64,000 nt of DNA, from NCBI GenBank assembly GCA_945861625.1, contig CAMAVI010000003.1, positions 28,191 to 92,190 of the forward strand, written 5' to 3'. Both the position numbers and the translations under genes were made by a program. Numbering within the stretch: the stretch's first letter is position 1; every line of letters starts with the position of its first letter. Under the pieces are notes generated by a model that had not been told where the DNA came from, searched no databases, and was given only the letters and a program-made list of their open reading frames with translations. Below are positions 42,121-52,043 of this stretch, in pieces. Source of the DNA: Candidatus Sulfopaludibacter sp. SbA3 (GTDB taxonomy: Bacteria > Acidobacteriota > Terriglobia > Bryobacterales > Bryobacteraceae).

Positions 42121-42879
42121 ATGGACCCACGCCCGCCAGCCATCGAAATCCGCGACTTGCGAAAACAGTATGGGGACAAAGCCGCCGTCGATGGACTGAC
42201 GCTTTCCGTTGAGCAAGGGTGCTTCTTCGGCTTCCTCGGGCCCAACGGCGCGGGCAAGACGACGACCATAAAAATGCTGATGGGCTTGGCCCCGCCCACA
42301 TCGGGCAGCATTGAGTTATTGGGCCTCCCCATGCCGGAACGGTCCCTGGAAATTAAACGGCAAATCGGGCTGGTTCCCGACGAGTCGCTCCTGTTCGATC
42401 ACCTGACTGGGGGCGAGTTCATTGAGTTCACCGGCCGCGTCTACGGCCTGGACCGTTCCACTTCACGCGGCCGCGCGGCGGAGCTTCTGGAGCTGTTCGA
42501 TCTCGGCCATCTGCCCCGCAAGCTCATCGCTGAATATTCGAAAGGGATGCGTAAACGCGTGGCCATGGCCGCTGCTCTGATTCACCGGCCCAAACTGTTC
42601 CTGATGGACGAGCCGTTTGAAGGCGTCGACGCCATGGGAGCGCGGTTGATGAAGGATATTCTTCTGGAGCAGGTCCGGCACGGCGCGACGATCTTTTTGA
42701 CATCGCATGTCCTCGAAGTGGTGGAGCGGTTGTGTGATCGCGTCGGTATCATCCAGGAGGGGAAGCTCATTGCCGAAGGACCCCTGGAGGAAATGCGGGG
42801 CACGGCGGAGACGCTGGAGGATGCCTTTGTGCGGGCCTTGGGAGCGGAACGCGAAACGGAAACGCTCGACTGGTTGTAG
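42121..42879 (+). CDS. ABC transporter ATP-binding protein
   Basis: FLGPNGAGKTTTIKMLMGL Walker A; EYSKGMRKRVAMAAALIHRPKLFLMDEPFEG. Confidence 0.95.
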   Translation: MDPRPPAIEIRDLRKQYGDKAAVDGLTLSVEQGCFFGFLGPNGAGKTTTIKMLMGLAPPTSGSIELLGLPMPERSLEIKRQIGLVPDESLLFDHLTGGEFIEFTGRVYGLDRSTSRGRAAELLELFDLGHLPRKLIAEYSKGMRKRVAMAAALIHRPKLFLMDEPFEGVDAMGARLMKDILLEQVRHGATIFLTSHVLEVVERLCDRVGIIQEGKLIAEGPLEEMRGTAETLEDAFVRALGAERETETLDWL

Positions 42880-42884
42880 GGGCC

Positions 42885-44483
42885 ATGCCATACGTAGGCG
42901 CGATCTTCTGGGCTCAGTGGCGCACGTTCCGCAATTTTTATCCTCGCCGGGGCGCGGCGTGGACCGCGATTGCCGGCGTCATCTGGTACGGCATCTGGTG
43001 CGTGGCCGCACTGGCTCTTCTGCGCACGTTCCGGGATGCGGAGAGCCTTCCGATCATCAGACAGGCACTTCCCGGAGGATTCCTGCTGATGTTTCTGTAC
43101 TGGCAGGTGGTGCCCCTCATTCTGGCGGCGACCGGCGCCTCACTCGACCTAAAACGATTGCGTTCCTATCCCATTCCCCGGCAACATTTGTTTGGCATTG
43201 AGATCCTGTTGCGCGTTACCTCGGCGGTGGAAATGGCCATTCTCCTGGCAGGAGTCACAGTCGGAGCCATGCTCAACCCGCGGCTGGCGAAGTGGACGGC
43301 GTTCGCCGCCCTGTTGTATCTGCCTTTCAATCTCATCATCGCGGTTGGTTTGCGTGACCTATTGGCCCGTTTGCTGGCACGAAGGCATATCCGGGAACTG
43401 GTCTTTTTCATCCTGGTGCTGGGCGCGGCGCTCCCGCAAGTCGTGTTGGCTCGCAAGGGTATGGTTAGCCCGCAGCTGCGTTTGCTGCTGGCGCATGATT
43501 CCTGGCCGGGTTGGCCCTGGAATGCCGCCGCGAATCTCGTGCTGGGCGCCCAGACTTTCCCTTCGCTGGCGATCCTTCTGAGCTGGATTCTCGCCGCCTA
43601 CGTTTTTAGCTCCTGGCAGTTCGCGCGGACCTTGCACTTCGACGCGGACGCCGCGGCCGCCTCGGACGGCAGCCTGCGTCCCAGCGGCGGGCTCGAATGG
43701 TTTTACCGTCTGCCCTCCGCGCTCTGGCGCGATCCGCTGGGCGCTCTCGTGGAGAAGGAAGTCCGTTTTCTCACACGCTCCGCGCGCTTCCGGCTGGTGT
43801 TCCTGATGGGGTTCACGTTTGGGCTCCTGATCTGGCTGCCGATGGTATTTGTGCCCAAGGGCCCCCTGGGAAATTTCTTCGTGCAAAACTATCTCAACGT
43901 GGTGAGTGTCTACTCCCTGATGCTGATGAGCGAAGTGTGTTTCTGGAATGTGTTCGGATTCGACCGCGCTGGGGCGCAATTCTATTTTCTGGCTCCTGTG
44001 TCTTTCAAACGCGCCCTGGTGGCGAAAAACCTGGCGGCGGTGTTTTTCATCGTGGTTGAGATTTCGGTCGTCACGGCCGTTTGCGCGCTGCTGCGTATGC
44101 CGCTCGATTTCCGGCGCATTTGCGAGGCGTATGCCGTCACTGCCGTGCTCATCGGTTTCCTGTTCACGGCCGGCAACCAGCTTTCCATTCACCAGGCGCG
44201 CGGCATCAATCCCGCTCATTCTCTACGCACCAGCGCGGCCGGGCGCCTGCAGGCGACGTTGTTCGTTGTCTACCCGGTTGTTTTCGCGCCGATTGCCCTC
44301 GCCTACCTGGCACGCTATGCGTTTGGCGGCCAGGGTGTCTTATATGGGATGCTGTTCGTGGATGCGGTCATGGCGTGGATCTTCTATCGCATTTCCTTGG
44401 ATTCCGCCGCGCAAACGGCGGAGCGCGGGAAGGAGCAGATGCTGGCGGCGCTTTCCACCGGCGACGGACCGATCTCAGATTGA
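42885..44483 (+). CDS. ABC transporter permease (multi-TM)
   Basis: 532-aa hydrophobic ORF immediately downstream of the ATPase. Confidence 0.8.
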   Translation: MPYVGAIFWAQWRTFRNFYPRRGAAWTAIAGVIWYGIWCVAALALLRTFRDAESLPIIRQALPGGFLLMFLYWQVVPLILAATGASLDLKRLRSYPIPRQHLFGIEILLRVTSAVEMAILLAGVTVGAMLNPRLAKWTAFAALLYLPFNLIIAVGLRDLLARLLARRHIRELVFFILVLGAALPQVVLARKGMVSPQLRLLLAHDSWPGWPWNAAANLVLGAQTFPSLAILLSWILAAYVFSSWQFARTLHFDADAAAASDGSLRPSGGLEWFYRLPSALWRDPLGALVEKEVRFLTRSARFRLVFLMGFTFGLLIWLPMVFVPKGPLGNFFVQNYLNVVSVYSLMLMSEVCFWNVFGFDRAGAQFYFLAPVSFKRALVAKNLAAVFFIVVEISVVTAVCALLRMPLDFRRICEAYAVTAVLIGFLFTAGNQLSIHQARGINPAHSLRTSAAGRLQATLFVVYPVVFAPIALAYLARYAFGGQGVLYGMLFVDAVMAWIFYRISLDSAAQTAERGKEQMLAALSTGDGPISD

Positions 44484-44963
44484 ACGCACCCGCTGTTCCA
44501 GATCCAGAAGAGCCTGCTTTACCGCCAATCCGCCGCCAAACCCGCCCAGGGTTCCGTCGCCTGCAATCACACGGTGGCAGGGAATGACGATGGGCAGAAG
44601 GTTGGCGCCATTGGCTGAACCAACGGCGCGCGCCGCTTTCGGATTCCTCACGCGCCGGGCCAATTCGCCGTAGGAAATCGTCTCGGCATAGGGAATCTCG
44701 CGGAGCTGCTCCCAGACTGCGCGCTGAAATACCGTGCCTTCCAGGGCCAAAGGAAAATCAAAATCGATACGCCGTCCCGCAAAGTACTCGCGTAACTGCC
44801 GTGCGGCTGCACCCGTGGGCCCGCGCACGGATTCCGTCCAGCCCGCTTCCGGTTTCGCCGCTTTGCCGCGCTTAGCGAAAAAGATTCTCCGCACGGCGGA
44901 TTCATCGCCGGCAATCAGCAAAGGCCCGATGGGCGCTTCCAAATACGTGTACGTCACAGGGAC
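44475..44963 (-). CDS. ogt: Methylated-DNA--[protein]-cysteine S-methyltransferase
   Basis: IPYAETISYGELARRVRNPKAARAVGSANGANLLPIVIPCHRVIAGDGTLGGFGGGLAVKQALL (PCHR active site). Confidence 0.93.
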   Translation of the reverse strand, partial: VPVTYTYLEAPIGPLLIAGDESAVRRIFFAKRGKAAKPEAGWTESVRGPTGAAARQLREYFAGRRIDFDFPLALEGTVFQRAVWEQLREIPYAETISYGELARRVRNPKAARAVGSANGANLLPIVIPCHRVIAGDGTLGGFGGGLAVKQALLDLEQRVRSI

Positions 44964-44967
44964 AATT

Positions 44968-45891
44968 CTACAGCGCCAGTTTTCCGTGATACAGCATGTC
45001 CTTGAGAGGAAACTTGGCACTGATCTCCAGCGGACCCAGTTTGGTGCTGAACGTCGCGATCCTGTCGTCCAGCGAGATATCATCCAAGCGCGCGAAGTAG
45101 AAGTGCGTTCCAGGCCCCACGCCGGCGATGCGCGAGCCCTCCTCGATTTTCACGAGTTGGACGGGCCGGCCCCTGCGTTCGAGCTTGGTGTATTGCTTAA
45201 ACATTTCCTGACGCCGTTCCTGTTGCGCGTTATCGTCGTTGGTGCCGTCGCCGGAAGTATCATCGCGGCGCCGTCCCCCACCCACCATCGGGAGATCGCC
45301 GAGCAAAGTCAGAACGTAATATTTTTCGAAATCGGGATTGGGCTTTTCGCCTTCCACGCCAATGTGCAAGGCCTCCCGCACCGGAAGAGCCGATTCCCAG
45401 CGCACGGTTCCGTGGAATCCGCGCTGGCTAACTCCGCTGTCGGGTCTGGTTTCACCGCCGCTTCCTCCTGGATAGCCCGTGCCTCCCGGAGATCCGCCAC
45501 CGGGGTAGCCGCTTCCCGGATAGCGAGACCCTCCTCCGGGGTAACCACCACCGCCGGGAAATCCGATTCCTCCACCACCTGGGAATCCGATGCCTCCACT
45601 GGGCCGGCCCATGCCGCCGCTGCTTCGCCCGAAGCCTCCCGGACCCTTGTTGTCTGCGACGGACACCTCCTTGGCCCACGGGGATTTTGTGAGCAGCCGG
45701 TCCACTTCGTCGGAACTCCATTCGGCGGACGGCTTGGTGTCCCAAAACTCTTTCGATCCAAACGCCCACGCGCCCGCCGTCATCACAGCAGGAAGACCCG
45801 CGGAAAGCCGGATGAAAGTTCTGCGTGTAACAGGCATACCTATGGGACGGCGCATCCGTATGTGCCGGTTACCAAAAAGAGTTCTTTCCAT
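44968..45891 (-). CDS. Secreted GWxTD-like domain protein with Gly/Pro-rich low-complexity linker
   Basis: MPVTRRTFIRLSAG signal; KEFWDTKPSAEWSSDEVDRLLTKSPWAKEV; GGGYPGGGSRYPGSGYPGGGSPGG tract. Confidence 0.65.
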   Translation of the reverse strand: MERTLFGNRHIRMRRPIGMPVTRRTFIRLSAGLPAVMTAGAWAFGSKEFWDTKPSAEWSSDEVDRLLTKSPWAKEVSVADNKGPGGFGRSSGGMGRPSGGIGFPGGGGIGFPGGGGYPGGGSRYPGSGYPGGGSPGGTGYPGGSGGETRPDSGVSQRGFHGTVRWESALPVREALHIGVEGEKPNPDFEKYYVLTLLGDLPMVGGGRRRDDTSGDGTNDDNAQQERRQEMFKQYTKLERRGRPVQLVKIEEGSRIAGVGPGTHFYFARLDDISLDDRIATFSTKLGPLEISAKFPLKDMLYHGKLAL

Positions 45892-45931
45892 GCCCGTGCT
45901 AGAGTAATAAGCTTCCACACCTTCATTGCGC

Positions 45932-46705
45932 ATGCCGGGAATCGACTTTCTCCATATCAGCGTTTCTTTCGTTGTGGGTGTGATCGCCGGTACCATGAAT
46001 TCCGTCGCCGCCGGAGGTACGCTTCTCACGTTCCCCACGTTGATCTGGCTGGGCCTGACTTCGGTTTCAGCCAATGCCACCAGCACGGTGGCCGTGTGGC
46101 CCGGAGTGGTGGCTGGAGCGATCGGCTACCGGCGCGAAGTGGTGACCCTCCCCAAGCGGTTCTTCCTATTACTGATTCCTAGCGTGACGGGAGGCCTCAT
46201 TGGCGCGGTGATGCTGCGGCTCACTCCCAGCGCAACCTTCGACCGCGTGGTGCCCTACTTGATCCTGTTCGCGACGTTCCTCTTCATGCTCCAGGACCGC
46301 ATCCAGCGCGCCGTTAAGATCAGCCACCCGGAAGCCCATCAATCCAGGAAATGGTTTTCGGGTGCGATCATTTTTCAGTTCATTGTTGGAATTTACGGAG
46401 GCTACTTTGGGGCCGGCATCGGCATTCTGATGCTGGCGTCATTCGGAATTCTGGGACTCACGGACATCCATCAGATGAACGGGTTCAAAAATGTATTGGC
46501 GGCGTCAATCAACGCTCTGGCGGCGCTCTACTTTATCCTCAACAACATGGTGTATTGGCCCGACGTGGGACTATTGGCCGCGGGCACGATTACCGGTGGC
46601 TATGTCGGCGTAGGAGTCGCGCGCAGAATCGGCCAGAAGGCCGTGCGCAAACTTGTGGTTTTGATCGGTCTGGGGATGGGGTTGTCGCTACTTTTCAAAA
46701 ACTAG
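45932..46705 (+). CDS. TauE/SafE family sulfite exporter-type permease
   Basis: VGVIAGTMNSVAAGGTLLTFPTLIWLGL; GIYGGYFGAGIGILMLASFGILG. Confidence 0.88.
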   Translation: MPGIDFLHISVSFVVGVIAGTMNSVAAGGTLLTFPTLIWLGLTSVSANATSTVAVWPGVVAGAIGYRREVVTLPKRFFLLLIPSVTGGLIGAVMLRLTPSATFDRVVPYLILFATFLFMLQDRIQRAVKISHPEAHQSRKWFSGAIIFQFIVGIYGGYFGAGIGILMLASFGILGLTDIHQMNGFKNVLAASINALAALYFILNNMVYWPDVGLLAAGTITGGYVGVGVARRIGQKAVRKLVVLIGLGMGLSLLFKN

Positions 46706-47072
46706 CGCGCGCTGCTGACGGCCTTTGCCCGCGACGTGGTGCGGACGGGAGCCGTTTGTGCCGGCGGTGCATGCACGGGATAGTGTTCGCACAGCCATCT
46801 TTCGATCTTTTCTTTTTGCGTGGCCAGCACGACACGCTGCCATCTCACCACGCCTGTGCGCTCGCTGTACTCCGCCATGACGTACGATCCTTCGTTGAGG
46901 ACCTGGATCAAGCCGTCCGTTTTCGTACGCTTGAAGTGGTAAGAAGAGAGTGCCGGCGGTTTTTGCATCATCTCTATGATAGCAGATTTGAAACATGGCG
47001 TGTAAGTTATGATTTAACAACAACATATGGTGCTCGTGCGGCGCGCGCCCAAGCCTGATATAGTAAGCTGCT

Positions 47073-47882
47073 ATGAACCTCCGAAACCTTGTCTTCTTCG
47101 CGATTTCCGCCGTCGTGCCCATGTCAGCACAACTGGCGGCGCCCAACAGCGCTGGGGCGGCGATTGCCCACTTCCACATCAACGCGGCCGACATCGAGGT
47201 CCAAAAGAGCTTCTGGGCCAAACTCGGCGGCGTCGCGGTCAAAAACGAAAAGCTGGAGATGGTGCGTTTCCCCGGAATCTTCGTGGTTCTGCGCAAACAG
47301 GATGCGACGGGACCAACGGTGGGATCCGTCGTCAATCACGTCGGCTTCCATGTGAAAGATATCAACGAGTGGGTACCGAAGTGGAAGTCGGCGGGCATTC
47401 CCATCGAGGCCGGCAACAGTCCTCAACAGATGTTCTTGACCGGACCCGACAATGTCCGCGTGGAGATCATTGAAGACAAGAACATTCCCACGCCCGTCGC
47501 CATGCACCACATTCACTTGTTCGTGCCCGATCCTCTCGCCGCGCAAGCCTGGTACGTGAAGCATTTCGGGGCGGTGGCAGGCAAGCGTGGCCGCTTCGAT
47601 ACGGCGACTGTCCCGGGCGGCGAACTCACGATCGCCAAGGAAGAGAAGGCGCAGGCTTCCACCAAGGGCCGCTCGGTCGATCACATCGGTTTTGAAGTGA
47701 AGGATATTGAGGCATTCGCCAAGAAGATGCAGGCGGACGGCGTCAAGATGGAAGAACCAGGAATGCGTACCAGCGCGAACGCCTCCAAGCTCCGGTTGTT
47801 CTACATCATGGACCCCTGGGGCACTTACATCGAGATCACGTCGGGTCTCCCGCCGGCGCCGGCACAGTCGGCTGCGCGCTAA
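47073..47882 (+). CDS. Secreted VOC-family (glyoxalase-like) protein, two VOC domains
   Basis: AHFHINAADIEVQKSFWAKLGGVAVKNEK; VNHVGFHVKDINEWV; HHIHLFVPDPLAAQAWYVKHFGA; VDHIGFEVKDIEAFAKKM. Confidence 0.85.
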   Translation: MNLRNLVFFAISAVVPMSAQLAAPNSAGAAIAHFHINAADIEVQKSFWAKLGGVAVKNEKLEMVRFPGIFVVLRKQDATGPTVGSVVNHVGFHVKDINEWVPKWKSAGIPIEAGNSPQQMFLTGPDNVRVEIIEDKNIPTPVAMHHIHLFVPDPLAAQAWYVKHFGAVAGKRGRFDTATVPGGELTIAKEEKAQASTKGRSVDHIGFEVKDIEAFAKKMQADGVKMEEPGMRTSANASKLRLFYIMDPWGTYIEITSGLPPAPAQSAAR

Positions 47883-47883
47883 C

Positions 47884-49338
47884 ATGAAGCGCCGGAATTT
47901 CCTGCGCAACGCTACCGCTGTGGCGGGCGTCAGCGGTAGTGCGCCTTTGTTCTTCGCCACGGCCGCGCCGCTGGATGCGGATGAACCCGCTGCGGGGTCG
48001 GGGCAGACCGTGCGGCTGGCTGAGTATGCCGCCGCGTTGCGCTCCGAAGAGATTCCGGCCGAAATTATCCAGCGCGCCAAAGACTGCATCACGGACACGG
48101 TAGCCGTGATTCTGTTCGGCGGCCAGTTTCCGTGGAGCAAGATGATCATCGCCCAGGCGCAGCGCATGGGCTCCGGCGGCAAGAGCGCCATTCTGGGAAC
48201 CGGATCGTTGGTCACCGCTCCCGCCGCGGCGCTGGCGCATGGCGCGCTGACGCACGCCTTCGAGCAGGATAACTTGACGCTTCCCGATTCCGGCGCACAT
48301 CCTGGAGCCGCGCTGCTTTCCTCCGGCCTCGCGATCGGGCAGGAGCGCGGAGCGAGCGGCCGCGACCTACTGACGGCCTTCGTGACCGGCGCTGAAGTCA
48401 TGATCCGCATCGGCCTCGCGACGAAACGAACCAACGAAGAGCGTGGGTTTCACGCTCCGGGTACCGTCGGATCGTTTGGCGCGGCGGTGGCCGGCGGAAA
48501 ACTCATGAAATTGGACGCCGCGAAAATGACCAACGCTTTGGGCATCGCCGCTTCTACTTCCGGCGGTCTGCTCGAGTTTGCGCGCAGCGGAAACGGCGCC
48601 ATGGTCAAGCGCCTGCATCTGGGCCGCGCGGCCGAGGGCGGAGTGCTCGCGGCGAGTTTGGCTGCTGACGGTTTTACCGGCCCCACGACCGCAATCGAGG
48701 GCCGGGCCGGATTCTTAAAAGCCTTCTGCAACGAATCCGACGCTTCGCTGCTGACCCAAGGGCTGGGCAAGAACTTCGCCAGTTCCACCATCCTGCTGAA
48801 GCGCTTCGCCTGCCACATTACCGCGCACTGCGCCGTGCAGGCGATCGGCGAGTTGCGCGCGCGGCACAAGATCACCGGCAGCGACGTCGAGTCCATTCAA
48901 GTGGACGGCAGCCGCCGCATGTCGACGGTCAACAACATTCCCAAGCCGCCGGATATCCTGATCGGTCAATTCAGTATCCCGTTCTGCGTGGCCGTGGCTA
49001 TGTACCGCAATGCGGTCGACCCCTACTCGTTCGATGACGCGGCGACGCGCGATGCGGCCATCATGGCGCTGGCCTCCAAAGTAAAGATGAGCGCCGTCGC
49101 GGGACAGAGCGAAGCGGATGTGGCCGCCAACGTGACGATTACGCTGAAAGACGGACGCGTCCTCACGCAGCGCGTGACCGAGTTCCTGGGGACTCCGTCT
49201 CATCCGCTGACCGGCAAGGAACTGCGCGAGAAGTTCGGGCTCCTCACACAAAAGCATCCCAAACAACAAATGCAGCGAATCTACGACCGCCTGCAGAGTC
49301 TGGAAACGGAAAAGAATCTGGACTGGCTGCGCGTCTGA
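47884..49338 (+). CDS. MmgE/PrpD family protein
   Basis: IIQRAKDCITDTVAVILFGG; AALAHGALTHAFEQDN; LGRAAEGGVLAASLAADGFTGP. Confidence 0.88.
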   Translation: MKRRNFLRNATAVAGVSGSAPLFFATAAPLDADEPAAGSGQTVRLAEYAAALRSEEIPAEIIQRAKDCITDTVAVILFGGQFPWSKMIIAQAQRMGSGGKSAILGTGSLVTAPAAALAHGALTHAFEQDNLTLPDSGAHPGAALLSSGLAIGQERGASGRDLLTAFVTGAEVMIRIGLATKRTNEERGFHAPGTVGSFGAAVAGGKLMKLDAAKMTNALGIAASTSGGLLEFARSGNGAMVKRLHLGRAAEGGVLAASLAADGFTGPTTAIEGRAGFLKAFCNESDASLLTQGLGKNFASSTILLKRFACHITAHCAVQAIGELRARHKITGSDVESIQVDGSRRMSTVNNIPKPPDILIGQFSIPFCVAVAMYRNAVDPYSFDDAATRDAAIMALASKVKMSAVAGQSEADVAANVTITLKDGRVLTQRVTEFLGTPSHPLTGKELREKFGLLTQKHPKQQMQRIYDRLQSLETEKNLDWLRV

Positions 49339-49346
49339 TCTGACGC

Positions 49347-50414
49347 TTAAGAAGCAATCCCCAAGAGTTTAGCCGCCGTCTCACCGAGGATCGCGCGCCG
49401 TTCCGCATTGCTCAATCCCGGCGTGTTGAGGATGTGATCCACGGGATTCGTGTTCCATGGGTAAGGGAAATCAGTTCCAATCATCACTTGTCCAGCGCCG
49501 GTGTTGGCGATCAGGTGGCGGAGCCCCTCTGACGTAAACAGGATCGAGTCGACGTAGAGCTGCTTCAAGTACTCCGTGGGATGCTTCTTGGGCAAGCCCG
49601 GTGTGCACGATTGCGGGAAAACCCGGCAACTGTTATCGGAGCGGTCCCCATAGGAGCCGAGGTATCCGCCGCCATGAGCGGCGCACAGCTTGAGTTTCGG
49701 GAAGCGGTCGAAGGTTCCCTCGAAGATCATGTGCGAGAGCGCGATGGTGGTGTCCAGCGGATTGCCGATGGTGTTGGTCAGCAGACCGTTGCCTTGCAGC
49801 CGCTGTTGCAGTTCCGGCAGCGCGGCCGGGTGCATGAACACCAGGACGCCGAGTTCTTCCACCTTGGCCCAGAAGGGGTGAAACTTGGGGTGTGATAGCT
49901 CGTCGCCGCCCACACGGGCCCCGATCGACACGCCGCGCAAGCCGAGCTTCTTAATGCCCTCGGTCACTTGCTCGACCGCGAGATCGGGATGCTGCAGCGC
50001 AACGCTGGCGTAGCCCACGAAGCGGTCGGGATGCGCCGCGCACAACTCGGCCAACTTTTCGTTCTGTAATTTGACGATTTTGGCCGCCACCTCGCGCCCC
50101 GTTCCATACCAGAACGGATTGATACTGATGGCCTGAACATCCACGCCCTGTTCGTCCATGACACGCAGGCGGTCTTCGGCCGATGCGATCGCTTGCGCCT
50201 CCGTGGGGTTGGGCTTCGCTCCCGTGAGGGCGAACGCCTCTGGGATCAGCACGTGGCCGTGGACGTCCACGGTCTTGACGCGGCGGCCGCCCACGGAGAC
50301 TTGCCGGCGGCCTCCGGCGCCCGTGGATTTCCCGCGTTGCGCTGCGTCCAACAATCCGCAACTGACGAATCCGATACCGGCCGTGTTCTGGAGAAACTGC
50401 CTGCGATTCGTCAT
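49347..50414 (-). CDS. Amidohydrolase 2 family (ACMSD-like)
   Basis: KTVDVHGHVLIPEAF, FVGYASVALQHPDLAVEQ, KLCAAHGGGYLGSYGDRSD, MIGTDFPYPW. Confidence 0.88.
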   Translation of the reverse strand: MTNRRQFLQNTAGIGFVSCGLLDAAQRGKSTGAGGRRQVSVGGRRVKTVDVHGHVLIPEAFALTGAKPNPTEAQAIASAEDRLRVMDEQGVDVQAISINPFWYGTGREVAAKIVKLQNEKLAELCAAHPDRFVGYASVALQHPDLAVEQVTEGIKKLGLRGVSIGARVGGDELSHPKFHPFWAKVEELGVLVFMHPAALPELQQRLQGNGLLTNTIGNPLDTTIALSHMIFEGTFDRFPKLKLCAAHGGGYLGSYGDRSDNSCRVFPQSCTPGLPKKHPTEYLKQLYVDSILFTSEGLRHLIANTGAGQVMIGTDFPYPWNTNPVDHILNTPGLSNAERRAILGETAAKLLGIAS

Positions 50415-50427
50415 AGAGCCCCGCGTC

Positions 50428-51474
50428 TCAAAGGTTTCGTTTCAGGAAGCTGCAAATGTGATACCCGTCGAAGAATTTGAACGGCGACTCGCCCAGCGTG
50501 TAGTGGCCGCAGGGCAATACTACCACTTTGTGATCCATCTTGAGCTCGCGCGCCTTGGCAATCACCTGCTCGGAGAAACGCACGGGGAAAGTGGTGTCGT
50601 AGCGGGCGTAGATGAAGAGCGTCTTCTTCTTGAGAGCGGTGTAGCGCTCGATGTAATGGGGCGGGCTGATGACCATCCAGGCGTCGCGAAGCTGCTCCAG
50701 CGTGATCTCGGGTTCCACGCTCTTCCGGATATGCTGGGAGGACAACCCCTCCCAGACGACGTCGGCAAAATATGTCGAACAATGGTTAAAGACGTTGACC
50801 GCAATCCTGGGGTCATGCGCGCTGGCCAAGAAAGCGTAACAAGAACCGAGGCTGGTGCCCACGATGCCGATCCGTTCGTAGCCCTGAGACACCAACCAAT
50901 CAACGGCGCTCCGGGTGTCAATGACCGCTTGCCGGGTGGCGTCGACGGTGCGGGCGATGTTCGAAGAAACCGCGTAGTCGGCCCGTGTCAATTCGGCGGG
51001 CATGCGGTAGTCGTGGTAAGGCAGGCTGAGGCGTAGCGCGGAAATTCCCAGCTTCGCCAGTCCCACGCACAGACCCTTGTGCTGTCCGGCGGAGGCGTTC
51101 CAGTGCGGCAGCACCAGCGTGGCGACACGTTTGGAACCCGGCTTATGCTGCGCGGGAAACCACTGCCCGTGCACGCGGTTGTTCTCGGGATGCGGAGTTT
51201 CAACAGCGCTGGTGAAGCGCAGCAGGTTGCCTTCCAGTTCGAAATCCGTAGGAGGTTCGTAGCCGAAGAACTCGTCGCTCTTTTCCAGGGCAACTCGGTT
51301 CAAAAGTTGAAGGTAGTCCTCTGGATGATGTCGGTCCAGGGGGTGTTCGCGCGTAACGGGCCAGCTTTCGGTCCACTCCAATCCCCATTCAAAAGGCCGC
51401 ACCTGGCGGTCGGTGGCTGCCGAACACAGGCGGTTTTCCCAGTCGTACATCCATCTCGCATAAAGATTTCGCAT
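50428..51474 (-). CDS. Alpha/beta hydrolase (ABHD18-like)
   Basis: TLVLPHWNASAGQHKGLCVGLAKLGISALRLSLPYHDYR; YERIGIVGTSLGSCYAFLASAHD; YARYDTTFPVRFSEQV. Confidence 0.82.
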   Translation of the reverse strand: MRNLYARWMYDWENRLCSAATDRQVRPFEWGLEWTESWPVTREHPLDRHHPEDYLQLLNRVALEKSDEFFGYEPPTDFELEGNLLRFTSAVETPHPENNRVHGQWFPAQHKPGSKRVATLVLPHWNASAGQHKGLCVGLAKLGISALRLSLPYHDYRMPAELTRADYAVSSNIARTVDATRQAVIDTRSAVDWLVSQGYERIGIVGTSLGSCYAFLASAHDPRIAVNVFNHCSTYFADVVWEGLSSQHIRKSVEPEITLEQLRDAWMVISPPHYIERYTALKKKTLFIYARYDTTFPVRFSEQVIAKARELKMDHKVVVLPCGHYTLGESPFKFFDGYHICSFLKRNL

Positions 51475-51557
51475 TCGTAAACTTCTAGTTTAATGCGAGA
51501 CAAAAAAGCGCGCCACCTTGGAAGGTTGGCGCGCGAAGAGAAATGAGACAGACTTGA

Positions 51558-51935
51558 CTAAGGAGAAACCGTTACCTGATTCACCAACCGAGCGGCTCCG
51601 GGCGCTGCCGAAGACTGCGTACGGAACTCATACTGCTGAATTTCCACCGCCGCGAATCCTTCCTGGAAGCGAACCACGCGGCCACGGGCGACCAGCTTGA
51701 GAGGAATCTGATTGTTAAGCTGCGCGGGCCAACTGATCGCCAATTCCATACGGCGGCCGGGCACCAGCATATGCTTCGAGGTAAAGAGCACTCCGGAACT
51801 GGAGATATTGACGGTATTGCCTTCGCCCGCTTCCTCTCCGCCACGTTTGTTGAGAACACGGTATCTGACTTCACGTTCCAGTTCGAACCGGTCGGACTGC
51901 CGCCGGTCAGAATTCTGTGTCTCTGTTTGACGCAC
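51558..51935 (-). CDS. PilZ domain protein
   Basis: DRRQSDRFELEREVRYRVLNKRG...GNTVNISSSGVLFTSKHMLVPGRRMELAISWP. Confidence 0.83.
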   Translation of the reverse strand: MRQTETQNSDRRQSDRFELEREVRYRVLNKRGGEEAGEGNTVNISSSGVLFTSKHMLVPGRRMELAISWPAQLNNQIPLKLVARGRVVRFQEGFAAVEIQQYEFRTQSSAAPGAARLVNQVTVSP

Positions 51936-52043
51936 TCAACTCACCTCGCAAGAAGAGTGTCGCTTTTCGAGCGTGTCGCCACAATAGTTTTCGCGGCCCA
52001 ATTGCGGGTAGTACCCGGAGCTGCCGGAACCGGTACCCTCAGC

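Noticed and set aside
44734-46182. 482-aa plus-strand ORF over ogt and the GWxTD-like gene
   Set aside because: Low-complexity shadow ORF overlapping two convincing minus-strand genes
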